Under the pieces are notes generated by a model, which worked only from the letters and a program-made list of their open reading frames with translations, did not search any database and was not told where the DNA came from. Positions 1-9,710 of a stretch of 64,000 bases of DNA are shown in pieces. How positions within the stretch are numbered: position 1 is the first letter of the stretch; each line of letters begins with the position of its first letter. The position numbers and the translations under genes were made by a program. Origin of the DNA: Bacteroidetes bacterium ADurb.Bin145 (GTDB lineage: Bacteria; Bacteroidota; Bacteroidia; Bacteroidales; VadinHA17). The stretch covers positions 1 through 64,000 of the forward strand of contig MWDJ01000010.1 of the NCBI GenBank assembly GCA_002070505.1, read 5' to 3'.

Positions 1-397
1 GGAATTTATTTTGGTCCCGGTAAATATCCAATCCTACAGAATAAACAAAAAATCGATTTAATAAGGATCAACTAATCTAATATTTTAAAGGGAAAATATT
101 ACACATCATATCTTCTTTCTAACTGGAATCAAAAAACAGCAATAGGAATGCCCATTCTGTCTTTGGCACTAGGAATTTCCTAGGCATTTGTCTCAGAAAA
201 TCAAAAAATTCTGGAAATTTTTATTAAGATACTCTGAGACCATGTATATAACAGATATTCAATGTATTATGAGAAAAGATACGGGGCCCTACCTACGGGC
301 GGCCCCTCCAGGGAGGGAGGAAGGTACATTCATAGAAAATTTAAAACTCAAACTGCAATACAGGATGCATTTGGATGAACCGATATATCAGAACGTT
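1..397. other. Non-coding flank inside the mobile region
   Basis: No convincing gene is seen here. The frame at 188-508 (+) runs antisense into the resolvase gene and has no recognisable features. Two structures stand out. An interrupted palindrome, CTAGGAA-T-TTCCTAG, lies at 169-183. A GC-rich hairpin at 283-306 has arms GGGGCC and GGCCCC around a 12-base loop, and on the minus strand it is followed within a few bases by CTTTTCT, so it may end the resolvase transcript. The surrounding DNA is AT-rich, so the GC-rich patch at 283-320 is conspicuous. Confidence 0.5.
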
Positions 398-1012
398 TCA
401 GCTAAGAACGCCATGCTTTGCTGCAATCTTTTTGACTTTCATTACGGTACGAGTAGAGACGCCATTGACTTTGCTTGTTTCCCTTACCGTAAGACCCTTT
501 TTAATTGATTTAATCACACTCTGGCTCATCCCTTTCTTGAGAAATTCCGATTCAGGTTGATGTGAACCCTTTGGTCTGCCCAACAATCCGCCTTTCTGAA
601 CATATACCTGACGCCCAACCATTGTTCTCTCCTTGATGTTTTCAAGTTCAAGCTCATACATGCTGGACATTACAGCCGACATAAGTTTCCATATCGGGTT
701 TTTATTCCCATTTGGTCGGGACTGGATTCCAAGGTTTCTTACGACTACATTTACATTCTTTCCTTCCAACCACTCCAAGGTTTTAAGACAGTCCCCAGTA
801 TTCCGTCCCAATCTTGAGAACTCTTCTATTATTAATTCTGTTACTTTACCCTCTTCAACCAGCTTTGTTAGTTCTTGACCACTTGGTCTGTCCTTAAAAG
901 AAATGGTTCCTGATACCTTATCCATTAATACAAGGTCGTAATTATCGGTATCAATACTAAATCTGTCACCACTCTGCTGCAGGGTAGATACTCTATTGTA
1001 TTTTATTCTCAT
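398..1012 (-). CDS. Small serine recombinase (resolvase/invertase family)
   Basis: Site-specific DNA recombinase of the resolvase/invertase type, 204 residues, close to the usual family length. The N-terminus holds the signature Y5-N-R7-V-S9-T with the probable catalytic serine S9, and residues 64-73 contain the conserved arginine motif EFSRLGRN. Residues about 165-200 (KGLTVRETSKVNGVSTRTV) look like the Hin-type helix-turn-helix that binds recombination half-sites. The enzyme would cut both strands through a 5'-phosphoserine and either resolve cointegrates or invert a segment. No clear pair of inverted target sites was found beside it. It stands alone on the minus strand within an apparent mobile element, so it may be the element's resolvase or a separate passenger. 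Family assignment is firm; the biological target is unknown. Confidence 0.9.
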   Translation of the reverse strand: MRIKYNRVSTLQQSGDRFSIDTDNYDLVLMDKVSGTISFKDRPSGQELTKLVEEGKVTELIIEEFSRLGRNTGDCLKTLEWLEGKNVNVVVRNLGIQSRPNGNKNPIWKLMSAVMSSMYELELENIKERTMVGRQVYVQKGGLLGRPKGSHQPESEFLKKGMSQSVIKSIKKGLTVRETSKVNGVSTRTVMKVKKIAAKHGVLS

Positions 1013-1115
1013 TTATGTGCTATTTTATATCGCACATTAAAAATAAGACAAAAACAGGTTTCTGCCTAACATTTTGACCATTTTTTCTTTAATTTTTCGG
1101 CTTACTTTCTATTAA

Positions 1116-1298
1116 GATATAAAGTACCACAACGGAGACTTCTGGCATGCGCTGATCACGATCTATGAATCAGAAGTCAATCGGCAAAGAACATCCAATC
1201 CTAATTTTCAAACCGTTGTCACCCCATTCTTGGACATGGGAGACCTGAATATCAAACGGCAGAAGAAATATACCTTATGCTGCCGATTGATTTTTTGA
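1116..1298 (+). pseudogene. Possible gene remnant without a start codon
   Basis: An open frame of 60 codons runs between stops and has no upstream ATG. Its translation includes a stretch with natural protein composition (FQTVVTPFLDMGDLNIKRQK, ending in CCRLIF). It could be the 3' end of a gene lost during rearrangement of the mobile region. It overlaps the tail of the 89-residue minus-strand gene only at its last codons. No family was recognised and the evidence is weak: this could also be chance. Confidence 0.2.
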
Positions 1299-1544
1299 AA
1301 CCGTTTCCTGGTTGATTTTCGTCTGCTGAGTCCATGTTTGATAATCGGTGATGATATCTAATATAAGATACCCCAGAGTTTGGACATCAAATGATGTACG
1401 TATCAGGGTGTCTTCCTCAGGGTCAAAACCAAGTTTATTGATGTACACTCTTGCAGCTTCGAGAGAAGCTGTGTCATAGACTTGTCTCTTTTTTATAAAA
1501 CTCTTCAGGTCCATGTAACAGATTTCGTCGTATTCTTTCTCCAT
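1275..1544 (-). CDS. Hypothetical 89-residue protein, second gene of a two-gene unit
   Basis: Not recognised. The product is short, acidic and soluble, with no signal peptide or membrane helix. The middle (about residues 24-36, LEAARVYINKLGF) and residues 55-75 (TLGYLILDIITDY) look helical. Its ATG lies 5 bases after the stop of the upstream 54-residue ribbon-helix-helix-like gene, so the two are probably translated from one message. Such pairs occur as toxin-antitoxin, partition or mobilisation accessory genes in mobile elements, but nothing in this protein picks one of these. It ends with a Q/N/S-rich tail. The location between a resolvase and a large recombinase suggests it is element cargo. 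Confidence 0.6.
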   Translation of the reverse strand: MEKEYDEICYMDLKSFIKKRQVYDTASLEAARVYINKLGFDPEEDTLIRTSFDVQTLGYLILDIITDYQTWTQQTKINQETVSKNQSAA

Positions 1545-1549
1545 GTTTA

Positions 1550-1714
1550 TTACTTATTTAATTTATTATTAGAACCATCGACCGTACCTGATTCTTCAAT
1601 GAGCTGCCGCATTATTTGTGACAGGCTCATCTTCTTTCTTACCATTTTTCTGGTCAGGATATTGAATTGATGTTCACTAATTCTGATTCGGAGTTGTCTT
1701 TTCAGCTTTGTCAT
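1550..1714 (-). CDS. Small ribbon-helix-helix-like DNA-binding protein (54 residues)
   Basis: A 54-residue basic protein starting at the ATG whose complement is at 1712-1714. Residues 5-14 (KRQLRIRISE) resemble the short beta strand of MetJ/Arc ribbon-helix-helix proteins. They are followed by a helix (about 15-25), a basic turn (residues 22-28, RKMVRKK) and a second helix beginning MSLSQIMRQLIEE, where S30-S32 would cap helix two. This layout fits RHH repressors or mobilisation accessory proteins, which bind operators as dimers. The gene is followed after 5 bases by the 89-residue gene, suggesting an autoregulated pair. The size and pattern support the fold, but the call rests on pattern reading only. 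Confidence 0.6.
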   Translation of the reverse strand: MTKLKRQLRIRISEHQFNILTRKMVRKKMSLSQIMRQLIEESGTVDGSNNKLNK

Positions 1715-2547
1715 ACATATAAATATCCAATAACACTGAATTGTATCACAATCGGTAAAAATTTTTCTTCTGGTGTTCTTTTTAATTTTTGTCTGAATTT
1801 GTCACAAGCTATAGATTTTCCAGAGATGCTTCTGACGAAGGATTTCAACCTGCAGTCGGGTTTAAACATGGATTCCGAAGCATGTACCGAAAAAGTCCCT
1901 AAATCCTACACTAAAATGGTTTCAGACCATACTTTAAACCTTTACGACTAAATACTTCCTTTTGGAGCCTTATTTAGAACCAGCATAAATAGATAAATTT
2001 TTAAGTATGGGATACATTTTTCTAATGAAGGGAATATTTATAACTGACAGGGGGTTTCGACACAGTTCCACCCGTGGTGATTATATCGACCATAAAAAAA
2101 GCAGAGGTTCTTTTAAACAGCTTAAGTAACGAATGAGGATAACGTGAATATGGGGTTATTATTAATAGTGTCAGCTCTGCCTAACCGACAACTGGCGACA
2201 TCAAGTTTAATTCCAGGCTGGCCCGAATGAAAACTATTAGTATGGGTCTATACTAATATACCTAAATGGTGATGGATATTCGGAAAATGATGTTATAAAT
2301 ACATCTGGCAAAAAGAACAGCGGATGGTTTACATCCTGAACTCCAGAGGTCTTGATGGATAAAAGGTATCCTGTGCTTTCTCCTGAAAGTATCCTGTCTC
2401 CGACAGGGTCCCAAATGATCTAGAAATACTGGGCCGAAATCAAATAAATTTCATCACAGGCCTTTTTTTTCTTCAGAAAAAATGCTATATTTTAATTATG
2501 ACAGCTTCGCGGCTCGATTATAAAGCATAAGAATAAATCTTAAAAAA
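1715..2547. other. 833-bp region without a clear gene
   Basis: No supported coding region. The plus frame at 1667-1951 overlaps the RHH gene antisense and looks like chance. A perfect inverted repeat lies at 2235-2258 (arms TATTAGTAT and ATACTAATA, spacer GGGTCT), which could be an operator or a recombinase half-site pair. A weak terminator-like stretch (GGCC...GGCC followed by a run of T) lies at about 2429-2472. The segment 2048-2100 has a phrase reminiscent of a tmRNA 5' end but lacks the matching 3' end. The region probably contains the promoter of the 181-residue gene near its right edge, but no consensus -7 box was found. Confidence 0.5.
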
Positions 2548-3093
2548 ATGAGTAAAAAAACAAAAAACTCAGAAAATGAATTTGAAAAGTTTAGAGCTGA
2601 AATTTTGGATCTAATGCTGAAGGATGAAATTCCTAAAGGTAAGGATGATCAGTACCCATATGGGTATATTGAGCATCTTGGAATAAAGACGGGGTATACA
2701 TTTGAACAGGCGAAAGCAATGTTTGAAAATGAAGCAGTATTAACTGCGGATTTGATGTATCGTGAAGGAATGGAAATAAATCACAGATTACGTGATAAGT
2801 TTCCTAACTCCTTTTTCTATCAAATCTGTTATGATGATGCTATTTGTGGAGTAAATCCCATAACACAATCAATTATCTATGATTGTATGCGATTTGGCCA
2901 ATTGAAAATAATGTTCTGTGAATGGAGTTATCCCGATTATGGCGATGTAATGTCTGGAGCGACGGATATTATAAGATGGGTCAAAGAGATCACGCCTGGA
3001 AAACTGCAGGGTAAAGTGCCTCCAACACTCATACTAATTGATGATAATTTTTTTATGAAGTATTGGGATGATTTACAGTATCCATTGTGGTAA
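2548..3093 (+). CDS. Hypothetical soluble protein, 181 residues
   Basis: Not recognised. It starts at ATG 2548 in an AT-rich context. The N-terminus is charged and helical (residues 1-30, rich in K and E), without signal peptide or membrane segment. The rest is a mixed fold with many aromatic residues (for example YGYIEHLGIKTGYTF near 36-50 and FCEWSYPDYGD near 131-141). The only cysteines are a few scattered ones that form no metal motif. It is followed by a strong hairpin terminator at 3115-3144, so it is a single-gene transcript. It lies between the resolvase and the large serine recombinase, so it is probably cargo of the mobile element. No function can be given. Confidence 0.65.
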   Translation: MSKKTKNSENEFEKFRAEILDLMLKDEIPKGKDDQYPYGYIEHLGIKTGYTFEQAKAMFENEAVLTADLMYREGMEINHRLRDKFPNSFFYQICYDDAICGVNPITQSIIYDCMRFGQLKIMFCEWSYPDYGDVMSGATDIIRWVKEITPGKLQGKVPPTLILIDDNFFMKYWDDLQYPLW

Positions 3094-3114
3094 CTGATGC
3101 CGCCGACAACAAAA

Positions 3115-3144
3115 AGCCCTGCCAGACATTGACAGGGTTTTTTA
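3115..3144 (+). terminator. Intrinsic terminator after the 181-residue gene
   Basis: The hairpin arms CCCTG and CAGGG (extended inward by a CA/TG pair) are followed directly by TTTTTT. Five A bases precede the stem, so it could also work on the other strand. Confidence 0.75.
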
Positions 3145-3349
3145 TAGTTGTCTCAGGACTACCTGCATTACCTTTATCTATGATTTGCAGGATAGGCTCT
3201 CTTTAAGTACTCAAAATACTTTAAGAGTACAGCCTCGCATTTAGAATCCGCATCAATTGAGGTCTTCAGGTTAAAGAAAAATCTATCTTGGCCCCTTTTC
3301 ACTTTTTTTTATCGTTTTTTTTCTGTATATTTTATTAAAACCATCTCAT

Positions 3350-3611
3350 TTGGAAGAAAATAGCACATACAAAGCTTTATCGGGTACAACTTACTTTGTG
3401 CCGACACCTGAGAATACCTCCTGCACAGGTGGGACGGTTACTGATATTTCCATTACGGTATCAGATGAAAATAACGGGTCAGTACAATATGTTATGACCT
3501 TGAAGGAGCTAAGATCCTGCAGTGGCTTTGAGATTATATCGCAGGAGCAGGCAGAAGAAATAATTCAGGCACTTGCCCAGTTAAGTGCTTTATGTTATCA
3601 AGCTATTTTAA

Positions 3612-3619
<8 letters not shown>
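3350..3619 (+). CDS. Small acidic protein translationally coupled to the large serine recombinase
   Basis: Not recognised, 89 residues. The only usable in-frame start is TTG at 3350; there is no in-frame ATG upstream before a long T-rich stretch. The first half is rich in T, S, G and beta-type residues, and the second half is helical (EQAEEIIQALAQLSALCYQA). Its stop overlaps the start of the recombinase by eight bases, so the two are almost certainly co-translated. A small acidic partner joined to a large serine integrase could be a recombination directionality factor or a regulator, but this is an inference from position only; the protein has no recognised motif. Confidence 0.6.
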
Positions 3620-5295
<1,676 letters not shown>

Positions 5296-5355
5296 ATATG
5301 GGTGCAAATTTACAACTTATAGCGCAAATACCAAAATATAATTGTTTTTTTTGGC

Positions 5356-5500
5356 TGGAAGTCGGAAGACCGAAGTCCGGAGACCGAAGTCCGGAGACCG
5401 GAGACCGAAGTTGCTCCCTGCACCCAGCACCATGCACCCAGCACCATGCAACATGCACCCTCTTTCTTCCGACTTCGGACTTCCGACTTCGGACTTTCTT
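5356..5500. repeat. Cluster of 14-bp tandem repeats with inverted flanks
   Basis: Three tandem blocks share a 14-bp period. The left block has CCGAAGTCCGGAGA at 5370-5383, repeated at 5384-5397 and partly after. The middle block has CACCCAGCACCATG at 5421-5434 and 5435-5448. The right block has TTCCGACTTCGGAC at 5467-5480 and 5481-5494, exact copies. Left and right blocks are near-complementary over about 20 bases (5358-5377 against 5467-5494), so the transcript could fold into a long hairpin with the middle block in the loop. The cluster sits between tRNA-fMet and the superoxide reductase promoter. Confidence 0.85.
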
Positions 5501-5510
5501 AATAATTTAG

Positions 5511-5518
5511 TAATTTTG
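5511..5518 (+). promoter_or_regulatory. -7 box for the superoxide reductase gene
   Basis: TAATTTTG matches the Bacteroidetes -7 consensus TAnnTTTG and lies 15 bases before the chosen ATG at 5534. No clear -33 TTTG is seen, because the repeat cluster occupies that position. Confidence 0.5.
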
Positions 5519-5533
5519 CCTAAAACTACACCC

Positions 5534-5917
5534 ATGCCCCGAGTATTTAAAGCAATCGAAATAGAGAAAGAGGAAAAAGAGATAAAACGTGATTATCTCG
5601 ACCGTCATATGCCCCATGTGATATGCCCCGATGAAGTGAAAAGAGGTGAGAAGTTCGCTGTCAAGGTGAAACTTGGCGATGAATATCCTCACCCCGATGA
5701 TCATGATCATTACATCAGCTTAATCCAGCTGTGGAACAGGGAGACACTGCTGGCAGAAGCCAGATATACTGCAGGTGTTTATGGTACTCTTCCCTCACAT
5801 GTTGAGATCGATTTTTATATCGTGGCTCCTGATGTATCAATGAACCTGTCGGCAATGTCCGTCTGTACAAAACACGGCTTATGGCAAAGTGAGGATAGAG
5901 CTGTCAAAGTGATCTGA
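5534..5917 (+). CDS. Class II superoxide reductase (neelaredoxin-type)
   Basis: Reduces superoxide to hydrogen peroxide at a non-haem iron site in the cytoplasm, a typical defence of anaerobes. The 127-residue protein matches the single-domain (class II) length and lacks the desulforedoxin iron domain. Probable iron ligands are histidines at the N-terminal HMPH and the mid-protein EYPHPDDHDHY region, plus C and H of the C-terminal motif CTKHGLW, which is the hallmark of the SOR catalytic centre. A lysine near VKVKLGDE precedes the histidine cluster. The ATG at 5534 is chosen because a longer frame to 5342 would be translated from the repeat cluster, and because a -7 box lies 15 bases upstream. 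The electron donor is probably a rubredoxin encoded elsewhere. Confidence 0.88.
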   Translation: MPRVFKAIEIEKEEKEIKRDYLDRHMPHVICPDEVKRGEKFAVKVKLGDEYPHPDDHDHYISLIQLWNRETLLAEARYTAGVYGTLPSHVEIDFYIVAPDVSMNLSAMSVCTKHGLWQSEDRAVKVI

Positions 5918-5994
5918 ATTTATATTCCGATCCTGGTTTTATGAAAGGCGAAGAAACCTTCTTCCTTTTGCCTTCAGCCTTTAGTCTTTTTTAT

Positions 5995-6002
5995 TATCTT
6001 TG
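5995..6002 (+). promoter_or_regulatory. -7 box for the M23 peptidase-dxr-rseP unit
   Basis: TATCTTTG fits TAnnTTTG and lies 21 bases before the ATG at 6024. The nearest upstream TTTG (5967-5970) is 24 bases away, longer than the usual 19-20, so the -33 element is uncertain. Confidence 0.5.
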
Positions 6003-6023
6003 CAGGCCGATTATTTTATTGAA

Positions 6024-6887
6024 ATGGCAAAGAACGACAAGAAAAAAAGAAACTGGCGCGATAAATACCGGTTCTCAATAGTCAATGACACTACTTTTGA
6101 AGAGGTATGGCGGGTGAGGCTTACCCAATACAATGCCTTCCTGCTCATCACCGGATTAGTCCTGTTCATTATAGGAGCCACTGTTTCCCTTATTGCGTTT
6201 ACAAATCTGAGAGAGTTCATCCCGGGTTATCCGGATGTGACGATGCGGCGTAATATCCTGATGAGCGCAATTCGCCTGGATTCGCTCGATAAAGAACTTG
6301 AGATGAGGGATAAGTATTTTGCCAATATGAATGCAATAATCTCAGGAAAGGAACCGGCTGATTTTTACTCTGTCCAGGACACTACAGGAAATTACAGGTC
6401 GATCGTCTTTAAAAATACTCCCGAAGATTCAGCACTCAGGGCAAGGGTGGAGAATGAAGAAAAATATAATCTAACCCTGGGCCCTTCTTCACTGGAATCT
6501 GTTGTAAGCCTTGCAGGTCTTCATTTCTTCCCTCCTGTTAAGGGTATCATTTCGGGCAGGTTCGATGAGCGCACAAAACACTTCGGAACAGATATAGTTG
6601 CAAAACCGAAATCGTCTGTTTCAGCTGTTCTTGACGGTACTGTAATATTCACCGGATGGACAATGGAAACAGGTTTTGTGATCCAGATTCAGCATACAAA
6701 TAATATAGTCTCCATATATAAGCATAATGCAAGTCTGCTTAAAGAGACAGGTGACCTTGTAAAAGCCGGCGAGCCAATCTCTATAATTGGCAATTCAGGC
6801 GAACTATACACTTCAGGGCCCCATCTCCATTTTGAGATATGGTATAAAGGAAGCCCTCTCGACCCTGAAAAGCATATATTATTCTGA
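6024..6887 (+). CDS. Membrane-anchored M23 family metallopeptidase
   Basis: A peptidoglycan endopeptidase or regulator of such enzymes, 287 residues. A short basic cytoplasmic tail is followed by one membrane helix at about residues 38-62 (LLITGLVLFIIGATVSLIAF), which anchors the protein in the inner membrane. A periplasmic linker of about 100 residues leads to the LytM/M23 domain. The zinc ligands are visible: H-x3-D in the motif HFGTDIV and HxH in GPHLHFEIW. All expected residues are present, so it is probably active and not a pseudo-LytM activator. ATG 6024 is preferred over a TTG at 6000, since the -7 box overlaps that TTG. It lies 16 bases before dxr and probably shares its transcript. 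Confidence 0.9.
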   Translation: MAKNDKKKRNWRDKYRFSIVNDTTFEEVWRVRLTQYNAFLLITGLVLFIIGATVSLIAFTNLREFIPGYPDVTMRRNILMSAIRLDSLDKELEMRDKYFANMNAIISGKEPADFYSVQDTTGNYRSIVFKNTPEDSALRARVENEEKYNLTLGPSSLESVVSLAGLHFFPPVKGIISGRFDERTKHFGTDIVAKPKSSVSAVLDGTVIFTGWTMETGFVIQIQHTNNIVSIYKHNASLLKETGDLVKAGEPISIIGNSGELYTSGPHLHFEIWYKGSPLDPEKHILF

Positions 6888-6903
6888 TACATAAATTCCC
6901 GGC

Positions 6904-8073
6904 ATGCCTGAGAGAATAGCACTATTAGGATCAACAGGTTCTATAGGAACACAAACCCTGGATGTTGTCTCAAGATATCCTGAAGAGTTTAAAATCGATA
7001 TTCTGACAGCAGCAAGCAACATAAACCTGCTGACAGCCCAGGCAAGAAAGTTTCTTCCCGACTCGGTCATCATAAGTGAGAAAAAGCATTATAAACAACT
7101 TATTGATAATCTTGCCGGTACTGGGATAAAAGTATATGCCGGAAATGAAGCGATGGAAGAAGTCATAAGTCTTTCTTCGGCTAATGTAGTCCTCACCGCT
7201 ATTGTTGGCTATTCCGGTCTGCGTCCTGCAATTGCTGCAATTAAGGCAGGGAAGAAGATAGCCCTGGCCAATAAGGAAACCCTTGTCGTTGCAGGAGAGA
7301 TAATCAGTAAACTCGCCTCCGTTTCAGGAGCTGACATAGTACCTGTCGATTCCGAACATTCAGCTATTTTTCAGTGCCTGGCCGGCGAAGAGCACGGATC
7401 TGTCGAGAAGATAACACTCACTGCTTCCGGAGGGCCATTTCTGAATATCCCGCTTGAGAAACTGAAAGATGTTGGCCCGGGTGATGCACTAAAGCATCCA
7501 AACTGGAACATGGGTGATAAGGTAACTATTGATTCAGCTTCAATGATGAACAAAGGACTGGAGGTAATTGAAGCGAAGTGGCTTTTTGATCTTGCTCCGG
7601 AACAAATCGACGTTGTAATCCACCCGCAGTCAATTATACATTCCTTTGTTCATTTTACTGACGGATCCGTGAAAGCTCAACTGGGATTGCCTGACATGCG
7701 TCTGCCTATACTTTATGCGCTTGGCTTTCCACGCAGATTACGGTCAGAACTGCCGCGCCTTGATTTTAAAGATCATTTTTCATTCACCTTCCAGAAACCA
7801 GATCTGGTCAAGTTCCGGAACCTCTCCCTTGCTTACAGGGCTTTATCTGAAGGAGGCAATATGCCATGCATACTGAATGCCGCCAATGAAATAGCAGTAA
7901 GGGCTTTCCTTTCAGGCAGGATTAGATTCCTCGATATGCCGGATGTTGTCGAACACACTCTCGGAAATAATGTATATATTGCCTCGCCTGACCTGGCCTC
8001 ACTTGAGTTGACAGACAAAGAAGCAAGGGAGACAGCAGATAATTTTATTAAGAAAATCCAGACCCCCAAATGA
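6904..8073 (+). CDS. dxr: 1-deoxy-D-xylulose 5-phosphate reductoisomerase
   Basis: Second enzyme of the MEP isoprenoid pathway: converts DXP to 2-C-methyl-D-erythritol 4-phosphate with NADPH and a divalent metal, in the cytoplasm. The 389-residue length is typical. The N-terminal Rossmann motif LGSTGSIGTQTLDV is at residues 6-19. The catalytic region has the substrate-loop segment HPNWNMGDKVTIDSASMMNK and the metal-binding acidic residues in PVDSEH and LEVIEA. The gene follows the M23 peptidase after 16 bases, and its stop overlaps the rseP start by four bases (ATGA). The pairing dxr-rseP is common in bacteria. Confidence 0.97.
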   Translation: MPERIALLGSTGSIGTQTLDVVSRYPEEFKIDILTAASNINLLTAQARKFLPDSVIISEKKHYKQLIDNLAGTGIKVYAGNEAMEEVISLSSANVVLTAIVGYSGLRPAIAAIKAGKKIALANKETLVVAGEIISKLASVSGADIVPVDSEHSAIFQCLAGEEHGSVEKITLTASGGPFLNIPLEKLKDVGPGDALKHPNWNMGDKVTIDSASMMNKGLEVIEAKWLFDLAPEQIDVVIHPQSIIHSFVHFTDGSVKAQLGLPDMRLPILYALGFPRRLRSELPRLDFKDHFSFTFQKPDLVKFRNLSLAYRALSEGGNMPCILNAANEIAVRAFLSGRIRFLDMPDVVEHTLGNNVYIASPDLASLELTDKEARETADNFIKKIQTPK

Positions 8074-9401
8074 CAATACTTATCAGGATACTGCAATTCA
8101 TATTAAGCCTTTCAATTCTTGTAATTATACATGAATTGGGCCATTTCGTAATGGCAAAGTATTTTAAAACAAGAGTTGAGAAATTCTTTCTGTTCTTTGA
8201 CCCCTGGTTCTCTGTCTTTAAGTTCAGGAAGGGGGAGACAGAATATGGTGTCGGCTGGCTGCCCCTCGGCGGTTATGTTAAGATCTCGGGAATGATTGAT
8301 GAATCGCTTGACAAGGAACAACTGAAACAGCCGGTTCAGCCATATGAATTCCGGGCTAAAAAAGCCTGGCAGCGTCTTATGATAATGACAGGAGGTGTTT
8401 TCTTCAATTTCATCTTAGCACTTCTTATCTATGTACTGGTGCTTTATGCCTGGGGTGAAACCTATCTTCCGACAGCAAATGTTAAATATGGTATTGAAAC
8501 AGACTCAACCGGACACGCAATGGGGCTCAGGAATGGAGATAAAATCCTGTCAGTCGATAACCAGTATATCGAGAATTTCATGCAGATCACTCCCGATATA
8601 ATTCTTAACAACCGAAAAAGTATACAGGTTGAAAGAAACGGAGAGATCCTAAATATACCGATACCAGCTGAGTATGTTCCAAAACTTTTAAAGGGTAAGG
8701 GACAAATAGATGCAAGGACACCTTTCAGCCCCTTTGTAATTTCGAAATTCGGAAAGGAATCGCCTGCAGAAACTGCAGGAGTGAAGGAAGGGGATGAACT
8801 TAAAGGGTTGGATGACAGAACTTTCGAGTATTATGATGAGTTTCAGGAATACCTGGCGCAAAACAGGAATAAAACGGTAATCCTGAATATCGTAAGAAAT
8901 AACGAAAAACTAAGCATCCCGGTGCTGACGACTGCTGCCGGTATTCTCGGGGTTGTAAGTAACAGGTCGTACAGCCAGTTTTTTGAACTTAAAACAATAA
9001 GGTATGGTATCCTGCAATCAATACCTGCAGGTATTTCAAAGGGTTTCAAAACAATAGGAGACTACCTTAAACAGTTCAAACTGATCTTTTCAAAACATAC
9101 AAAAGCCTATGAATCACTTGGAGGATTCATTACTATCGGAAGTATTTTCCCGGGTGTCTGGGACTGGCAGGTTTTCTGGAACCTGACTGCTTTCCTTTCC
9201 ATAATCCTTGCCGTAATGAATATACTCCCTATCCCGGCCCTTGACGGAGGACATGTTATGTTCTTACTTTTCGAGGTGATAACAGGGAAAAAACCAAGCG
9301 ATAAATTCCTGGAATATGCTCAGATTGCAGGGATGATAATATTGTTCTCTCTGCTTATCTTCGCTAACGGGAATGACATCCTCAGGTTGCTGAGAAAGTA
9401 G
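8070..9401 (+). CDS. rseP: Site-2 zinc metalloprotease RseP
   Basis: An intramembrane protease of the S2P family, 443 residues, that cleaves membrane-bound regulators such as anti-sigma factors and remnant signal peptides. The first membrane helix carries the zinc motif H21-E22-L-G-H25. The third zinc ligand, an aspartate, is in the C-terminal motif NILPIPALDGGH within a later helix. Two PDZ-like segments lie between the membrane parts (about residues 130-200 and 215-290, the second with the phrase AGVKEGDELKGLD). The last helix is near 420-440. It overlaps dxr by four bases, so translation is coupled. Its substrate in this organism is unknown. Confidence 0.95.
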   Translation: MTILIRILQFILSLSILVIIHELGHFVMAKYFKTRVEKFFLFFDPWFSVFKFRKGETEYGVGWLPLGGYVKISGMIDESLDKEQLKQPVQPYEFRAKKAWQRLMIMTGGVFFNFILALLIYVLVLYAWGETYLPTANVKYGIETDSTGHAMGLRNGDKILSVDNQYIENFMQITPDIILNNRKSIQVERNGEILNIPIPAEYVPKLLKGKGQIDARTPFSPFVISKFGKESPAETAGVKEGDELKGLDDRTFEYYDEFQEYLAQNRNKTVILNIVRNNEKLSIPVLTTAAGILGVVSNRSYSQFFELKTIRYGILQSIPAGISKGFKTIGDYLKQFKLIFSKHTKAYESLGGFITIGSIFPGVWDWQVFWNLTAFLSIILAVMNILPIPALDGGHVMFLLFEVITGKKPSDKFLEYAQIAGMIILFSLLIFANGNDILRLLRK

Positions 9402-9415
9402 CTCTTTATTTACTT

Positions 9416-9446
9416 TTTGATTTTACATAAAGTATTATTAACTTTG
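9416..9446 (+). promoter_or_regulatory. Promoter of tatA
   Basis: TTTG at 9416-9419 and TAACTTTG at 9439-9446, 19 bases apart, fit the Bacteroidetes -33/-7 promoter. The ATG of tatA is 22 bases after the -7 box. Confidence 0.8.
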
Positions 9447-9468
9447 CAGTAATTAAATATCTAAGAAA

Positions 9469-9642
9469 ATGGGAAAAATAGGATTGACCGAAATAATACT
9501 GATCTTACTTGTAGTCGTTCTTCTTTTCGGCGGACGTAAGATACCTGAATTAATGAAGGGAATAGGACAGGGGATGAAGGAATTCAAAAAGGCCTCGAAA
9601 CTAAATCCTGATGAGGATAAGGAAAAAGAGAAAATGCAATAG
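9469..9642 (+). CDS. tatA: Twin-arginine translocase subunit TatA/TatE family
   Basis: A 57-residue protein with the TatA layout: a single N-terminal membrane helix (residues about 6-20, [14 protein letters not shown]), the hinge FGGRKIPEL, an amphipathic helix ([16 protein letters not shown]), and a short acidic tail ([10 protein letters not shown]). TatA oligomerises to form the pore that exports folded proteins with twin-arginine signals. It is shorter than the E. coli protein but within the range of Bacteroidetes homologues. It has its own promoter and is followed 22 bases later by a strong terminator, so it is monocistronic although it lies behind rseP. Confidence 0.93.
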   Translation: MGKIGLTEIILILLVVVLLFGGRKIPELMKGIGQGMKEFKKASKLNPDEDKEKEKMQ

Positions 9643-9664
9643 TAACTTTTTCGAAAATCATTCG

Positions 9665-9704
9665 AAGGTGTCTCAAAAAGACACCTTTTTCTTTTTTTTG
9701 GTAT
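9665..9704 (+). terminator. Intrinsic terminator of tatA
   Basis: Perfect 9-bp arms AAGGTGTCT and AGACACCTT around the loop CAAAA, followed by TTTTTCTTTTTTTT. Confidence 0.92.
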
Positions 9705-9710
9705 TGTTCA

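Noticed and set aside
188-508. 106-residue open frame on the plus strand
   Set aside because: It runs antisense into the resolvase gene, crosses a GC-rich hairpin and has no protein family features.
1667-1951. 94-residue open frame on the plus strand
   Set aside because: It overlaps the RHH-like gene antisense and has random-looking composition.
2041-2100. tmRNA-like phrase GGGGGTTTCGACAC
   Set aside because: No matching acceptor end, tag frame or TPsiC arm was found downstream, so a tmRNA is not supported.
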